Of a stretch of DNA of 12,769 nucleotides, positions 9,674-12,769 are shown in pieces; position 1 is the first letter of the stretch, and each line of letters starts with the position of its first letter. Source of the DNA: Candidatus Peribacteria bacterium (GTDB taxonomy: Bacteria; Patescibacteria; JAEDAM01; Absconditabacterales; Absconditicoccaceae); assembly GCA_031288635.1 (NCBI GenBank), contig JAITQZ010000110.1:1-12769 (forward strand), given 5' to 3'. The notes under the pieces were generated by a model. It did not search any database and was not told the origin of the DNA. It saw only the letters and a program-made list of their open reading frames with translations. The position numbers were made by a program, and so were the translations under genes.

Positions 9674-10249
9674 ATGGCAAAACAAGCTATTTTGATGCTA
9701 GGAGCTCCCGGGAGTGGAAAGGGAACTCAGGCGAAAAATCTGGAGAAGGAGTATGGATTTGTACAGATTTCTACGGGGGAATTATTGCGTGAGAGAGTAA
9801 AGGTTCTGGATGAGTTGGGAAAGCAGATTTCTGATTTTATGAATGTGGGGGCGTTTGTTCCTGATGAATTGATTTCTAAAATGTTGGTGGAGCATATTCG
9901 TTCTGCTGCTATGGATAAGATTCTTTTTGATGGGTTCCCGAGAAATGAGACTCAAATTCAGATTTTTGAAAAGCTTTTACAAGAATTGGGCATTGAGGAG
10001 TTGACACCGATTTGCCTGCACGTGGAGGAAGAAGAGTTGATTAGGAGGCTGTTGAAGAGGGCAGAAATTGAGGGGCGTGCAGATGATACGGAAGGGACTA
10101 TTGGTAAGAGGATTAAGACGTACAATACCCTTACTCATCCAGTTGTTGACCATTATGCTACGTATCCAAATTTTATCCAAGTGAGTGGAGATGACCAGCC
10201 TGCTGAGGTGGTTTGGGAGGAGTTGAAGGGGAGGTTGAGCTTTAAATAA
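9674..10249 (+). CDS. adk: adenylate kinase, short-lid type, 191 aa
   Basis: Cytosolic enzyme that interconverts ATP + AMP and 2 ADP. P-loop GAPGSGKGT (residues 10-18, Lys16), AMP-binding QISTGELLRE, DGFPRN (86-91), and the lid arginines in GRADD (134-138) and KRIKTY followed by the THPVVDHY segment. The lid is short and lacks the four-Cys zinc knuckle seen in long bacterial adenylate kinases. This is the only complete gene here with no internal TGA. Start is the ATG at 9674, 27 bp after htpX, in an AT-rich leader without a Shine-Dalgarno motif. Its TAA overlaps the 3' end of the convergent Nudix gene by 8 bp. Adenylate kinase is a core gene; linkage to murE and htpX suggests a growth/envelope transcription unit. 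Confidence 0.97.
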   Translation: MAKQAILMLGAPGSGKGTQAKNLEKEYGFVQISTGELLRERVKVLDELGKQISDFMNVGAFVPDELISKMLVEHIRSAAMDKILFDGFPRNETQIQIFEKLLQELGIEELTPICLHVEEEELIRRLLKRAEIEGRADDTEGTIGKRIKTYNTLTHPVVDHYATYPNFIQVSGDDQPAEVVWEELKGRLSFK

Positions 10250-10901
10250 TATCGATGATTTCGATTTCTTTGTTGATGAATTGGAAAAGTCTGGCTGGTC
10301 TATATTGGTTTCAGCGTTCTTTTTCTCTTGTGTCTTTGATGATGCCGAGTTTATCGATTTTTTTTCTGAAATTTCTGACGTCAAATTTTTGTTCAAATAC
10401 CGTTTCGTAGACATTTTGGAGCTGGGAAAGGGTGAATTTTTTCGGAAGAATATATTGGGCGACATTGGTATATTCGAGTTTTCGTTTGAGTCTTTTTACT
10501 GCGTAGGAGATGACTTTTTTATGGTCGAATGCGAGTCTTGGTAATTTTTCTACGGGAAAAAATTTCGCTTCTCCTGCGTCGGAACCAGCTTTTACGAGGA
10601 TGTTTTCTCTGGCTACGAGTGCCATATAAGCGATGGAAATTACTCTGCCTCTGGGGTCTCTTTTGGGGTCGGAAAAGGTGTAGAGCTGTTCCAGGTAGAC
10701 ATTTTTTATGTTGGTTTCTTCTTCGAGTTCCCTGTAGGCAGCTTTTTCTAAGTTTTCTGTGTCTAATACAAATCCTCCGGGGATTGCTCGGCTGTCTTTG
10801 AAGGGGTCTACGAGTCTTTTGATGAGGAGGATGTGGAGTTTTTCGTTGATGATGGTAAAGATGACGTTGTCTACGGTAATGAGGATGTTTTGTTTAATCA
10901 T
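10242..10901 (-). CDS. Nudix hydrolase with winged-helix C-terminus (NrtR-like), 219 aa
   Basis: N-terminal Nudix domain with the box at residues 43-65, GFVLDTE then RELEEETNI; the usual Gly near the box end is Asn, while the metal-binding Glu residues are present. The following LEQLYTFSDPKRDPRGRVISIAY region is typical of the NrtR/ADP-ribose-pyrophosphatase group. Residues about 130-219 fit a winged-helix domain (LTLSQLQNVYETVFEQ-type helix, here FTLSQLQNVYETVFEQ, then FRKKIDKLGII). In that group the protein either hydrolyses ADP-ribose-type nucleotides or acts as a repressor of NAD genes; which applies here cannot be told. TGA at 10311-10313 is read as Gly197, followed by 22 residues to a TAA at 10242-10244. 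The NQYRPARLFQF tail matches the expected end of this family. Convergent with adk, overlapping it by 8 bp. Confidence 0.9.
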
Positions 10902-11163
10902 TTTGGTAAAGGGAATTTAAAAATCTGTTGAGCATTTTTTATAGTGTAGTGTTTTTGTGGGGGATTTCAAGAAAAAGTTAGGGGTGATAGTGTTTGTCAT
11001 CTCGGATATTTTCCCTTCCTTTATTCACTCAGAGTGAGGTTGAAGTTAATCATTGGATATCCCTCTGAAAATCCCCCCTTCCCCCTCCCGTCCCGCAGTA
11101 CTGCGGGAGATAGGCTTTTAGGAAAGGGGTATGTTATTATTTTAGAAAAAAGTGTCTAAAAAG
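10902..11163. other. divergent intergenic region between the Nudix gene and the M23 gene
   Basis: No gene seen. It contains a 13-bp inverted repeat TCACTC-A-GAGTGA (11025-11037), the palindromic repeat copy at 11065-11130 and AT-rich DNA near 11130-11160. A clear promoter for the Nudix gene was not found; TTGAAA with TACACT at 16 bp on the minus strand near 10940-10970 is only a weak match. Confidence 0.45.
11065..11130. repeat. palindromic repeat element, intergenic copy 3
   Basis: About 66 bp aligning with the minus strand of 6185-6252 inside tgt. Shared blocks are CTG(G)AAAA-TCCCCCC, CCTCCCGTCCC, the CAGTACTGCGGGAGA block and a closing AAAGGG. The core TCCCGCAGTACTGCGGGA (11091-11108) is a perfect 18-bp palindrome. 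The other two hairpins of the tgt insert are absent, so this is a shorter or decayed version. Confidence 0.7.
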
Positions 11164-11192
11164 TTGACAGATTTATATTTTATGTGTATAAT
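11164..11192 (+). promoter_or_regulatory. consensus sigma70 promoter of the M23 peptidase gene
   Basis: TTGACA (11164-11169), 17-bp spacer, TATAAT (11187-11192): a perfect match to the primary sigma-factor consensus. The predicted transcript start near 11199 leaves a leader of about 30 nt and rules out the in-frame GTG at 11184, which lies inside the promoter. Confidence 0.8.
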
Positions 11193-11228
11193 AAGTGTAG
11201 AATATTTTTATCTTCTGTATCTTATACT

Positions 11229-12638
11229 ATGGAAAATCGTTGGACTGCTTATGAAAAGCGACACAATAAGCTTAATGAAGTGCTTGGAAAGAGAATCATT
11301 TCCCATCATCATAGGGGGAGAAGGGTTGAGAAGGTGTATAATTTTGCTCATCATTTCTCTAATGGGTGGGTACATTTTGGAGAACTTTGTTTGGCGATGC
11401 TATTTATGGCGGGGTCGTATATTTTTGGAGGTGGTGAGAATTTGCCAAATAATACGACATTGGTCTATCCACTCTATCAGGTATCGACCTTGGAATGTAG
11501 GACTCAGCTTTTTTCTACGTTGTCTAATGACTGTAAAATCTTGTTGCCGATTATTCATGGAGCGGATTATACAACGTATCAAAATGAGAAGACGTATACG
11601 GATATTTATACGGTATTGCGAGGGGCTTCGTATACTTCGGGGCGAGACCAAGCGGTAGGAGCTCACTATGCTACGGATATCGCTACTGCAAAAGGGACTC
11701 CGCTGTATGCGATTGCGGATGGAGAAGTGTATTCGGCAGAATATAATTCTGCGTATGGAAATGTTGTGAAAATCAAGTTTAGATATAAAGGGGAAATCCT
11801 CTATGCAACGTATGCCCATATGAATAGCTATCGTGTGCAAGCAGGAGACCAAGTAAAGAAAGGACAACTGATAGGAGAAGTCTGAAATAGTGGAAATGTT
11901 AGTGGAGCACTTGGAGGTAATCACGTTCACTTTGAAATAGATAAAGATGCTGGAGGACGTCCTGCGTATGCGTTTACGAATTGTGCGGATGTTTCAAAAG
12001 GGCATTATACGATTATTCAGCAAGGGTTATGTAGAATAGAGCTTTTTCAATATACTAAGGACCCGATTGTGTTATTAGAGGGAACGAAAGCAGGGTATCC
12101 TACTACGACAGAAACCCCTGCAGGAGGAGAGCCGTCTCCATCTCTTCCAGAATCGCCGCAAGGTAGTGGAGAGAGCTCTGAGGAAGGAGAACATACTGCT
12201 CCGTCAGATACTTCTTCTCAACCTGTTGTGCCAGAACAGCCAACGTCTCCTTCACTTCCAGAAGAGCCTTCACAGTCTGTTGCTTCGCAGGTGGTGTTAG
12301 ATTTTACTAAGGTGGATTTGGTAGGAAAAGAGTTTTTGAATAAATGGGAGGTGGTGATTGAAAAGGATTTTGGAGAAGTAGTTTCTTTGGAGGATACTTT
12401 GAAATTTACGGTAAAAATTAAGCATAAGGTGACTGGGGAACTGTTTCATGGAACTTTGAATCAACCGTTGTTAGTTATCGCAAATAATACGAATGTTTCT
12501 TTGACTCCGGTGTCTACGGTATTGGTTACTCGTGGGCAGGCAGAAATCAAGATTACTCCAAAAAAAGTAGGAAATACGTATTTAGCGTTAAATTTAGGGA
12601 CAGCAAAAATTGGAAATGCGATTATAAATATTCAGTAA
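11229..12638 (+). CDS. membrane-anchored M23 (LytM-type) endopeptidase with C-terminal beta-rich domain, 469 aa
   Basis: Peptidoglycan hydrolase family that cuts peptide cross-links or bridges. A basic N-terminus precedes one membrane segment (about residues 46-66). The M23 domain (about 135-245) has all zinc-site marks: HYATD (His146, Asp150), YAHM (His197) and NHVHFEI (His232, His234). TGA at 11883-11885 is Gly219 in IGEV-G-NSGNVSG, where the family has the VGNTG-type turn; stopping there would remove the HVH motif. After the domain come a Cys-containing segment, a Pro/Ser/Glu-rich linker (about 290-355) and a roughly 110-residue beta-rich, Ig-like C-terminal domain. ATG at 11229 is chosen because of the promoter just upstream. 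No Shine-Dalgarno motif. A monocistronic unit is likely, with its own promoter and terminator. The role (wall growth, division or host interaction) is inference. Confidence 0.92.
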
Positions 12639-12670
12639 GAAAGTATAAAAAAATGAGATTTTATATAAAA

Positions 12671-12709
12671 CCTGGTAGTAATGTATAGAAGCTATCAGGC
12701 TTTTATTTT
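12671..12709 (+). terminator. candidate intrinsic terminator after the M23 gene
   Basis: Inverted repeat CCTGGTAG (12671-12678) / CTATCAGG (12692-12699), 8 bp with one G-T pair and a 13-nt loop, followed by CTTTTATTTT. It lies 33 bp after the M23 stop codon. Confidence 0.65.
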
Positions 12710-12724
12710 ACAATTAATTGTTAA

Positions 12725-12769
12725 ATGGCTAAAACAGGGCAAACATATATCCCTTCAGATTTGGATATC
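12725..12769 (+). CDS. start of an unidentified gene (15 codons, cut by window edge)
   Basis: ATG at 12725 opens MAKTGQTYIPSDLDI with no stop to the window end. It follows the candidate terminator and an AT-rich leader. Too short to identify; a chance reading frame cannot be excluded. Confidence 0.45.
   Translation, partial: MAKTGQTYIPSDLDI

Noticed and set aside
11184..11228. GTG at 11184 as the M23 gene start
   Set aside because: It lies within the spacer of a perfect consensus promoter; the ATG at 11229 follows the predicted transcript start.

Overview
The window reads as chromosome of a Candidate Phyla Radiation bacterium that decodes UGA as glycine, i.e. Absconditabacteria (SR1) or Gracilibacteria; the sequence does not decide between them. 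The main evidence is that murE, tgt, htpX and an M23 peptidase gene are each cut by in-frame TGA codons at positions where their families carry a conserved Gly. Read with only TAA and TAG as stops, almost every fragment joins into a full-length protein. All coordinates below use that code (NCBI table 25).

Left half (1-5302, all minus strand). Three lineage-specific genes of unrecognised family. A 531-aa secreted protein (2473-4068) is followed 20 bp downstream by a second secreted, Cys-containing protein (2452 leftwards past the window edge). The second gene has a Gly/Asn-rich low-complexity spacer and an apparent frameshift near 1300-1410. Upstream lies a 330-aa protein with a Pro/Gln-rich head, LEA/apolipoprotein-like amphipathic repeats and a Gln/Pro/Thr-rich tail (4310-5302). 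The 531-aa and 330-aa genes each have a promoter-like TTGCAA-N16-TATAMT element.

Middle (5405-6652, minus). A complete bacterial tRNA-guanine transglycosylase (tgt), interrupted in frame by about 138 bp of hairpin-rich DNA that adds about 46 residues. Related palindromic DNA (CCCGCAGTACTGCGGG core) recurs in two intergenic regions, at 6740 and 11091. This looks like a small mobile palindromic repeat that entered a conserved gene in frame.

Right half (6991-12769). A probable plus-strand operon murE - htpX - adk (Mur ligase, membrane metalloprotease, adenylate kinase) with gaps of about 30 bp. It converges on, and overlaps by 8 bp, a minus-strand NrtR-like Nudix/winged-helix gene. After a 327-bp gap holding the third palindrome and a consensus sigma70-type promoter comes a membrane-anchored M23 endopeptidase with a Pro/Ser-rich linker and a beta-rich C-terminal domain. 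A hairpin terminator and the first 15 codons of another gene end the window.

MurE and the M23 enzyme point to a peptidoglycan wall; HtpX points to membrane quality control; Tgt points to queuosine-type tRNA modification. Shine-Dalgarno motifs are missing or poorly placed in front of most starts. No rRNA, tRNA, CRISPR array, integrase or transposase gene was seen.
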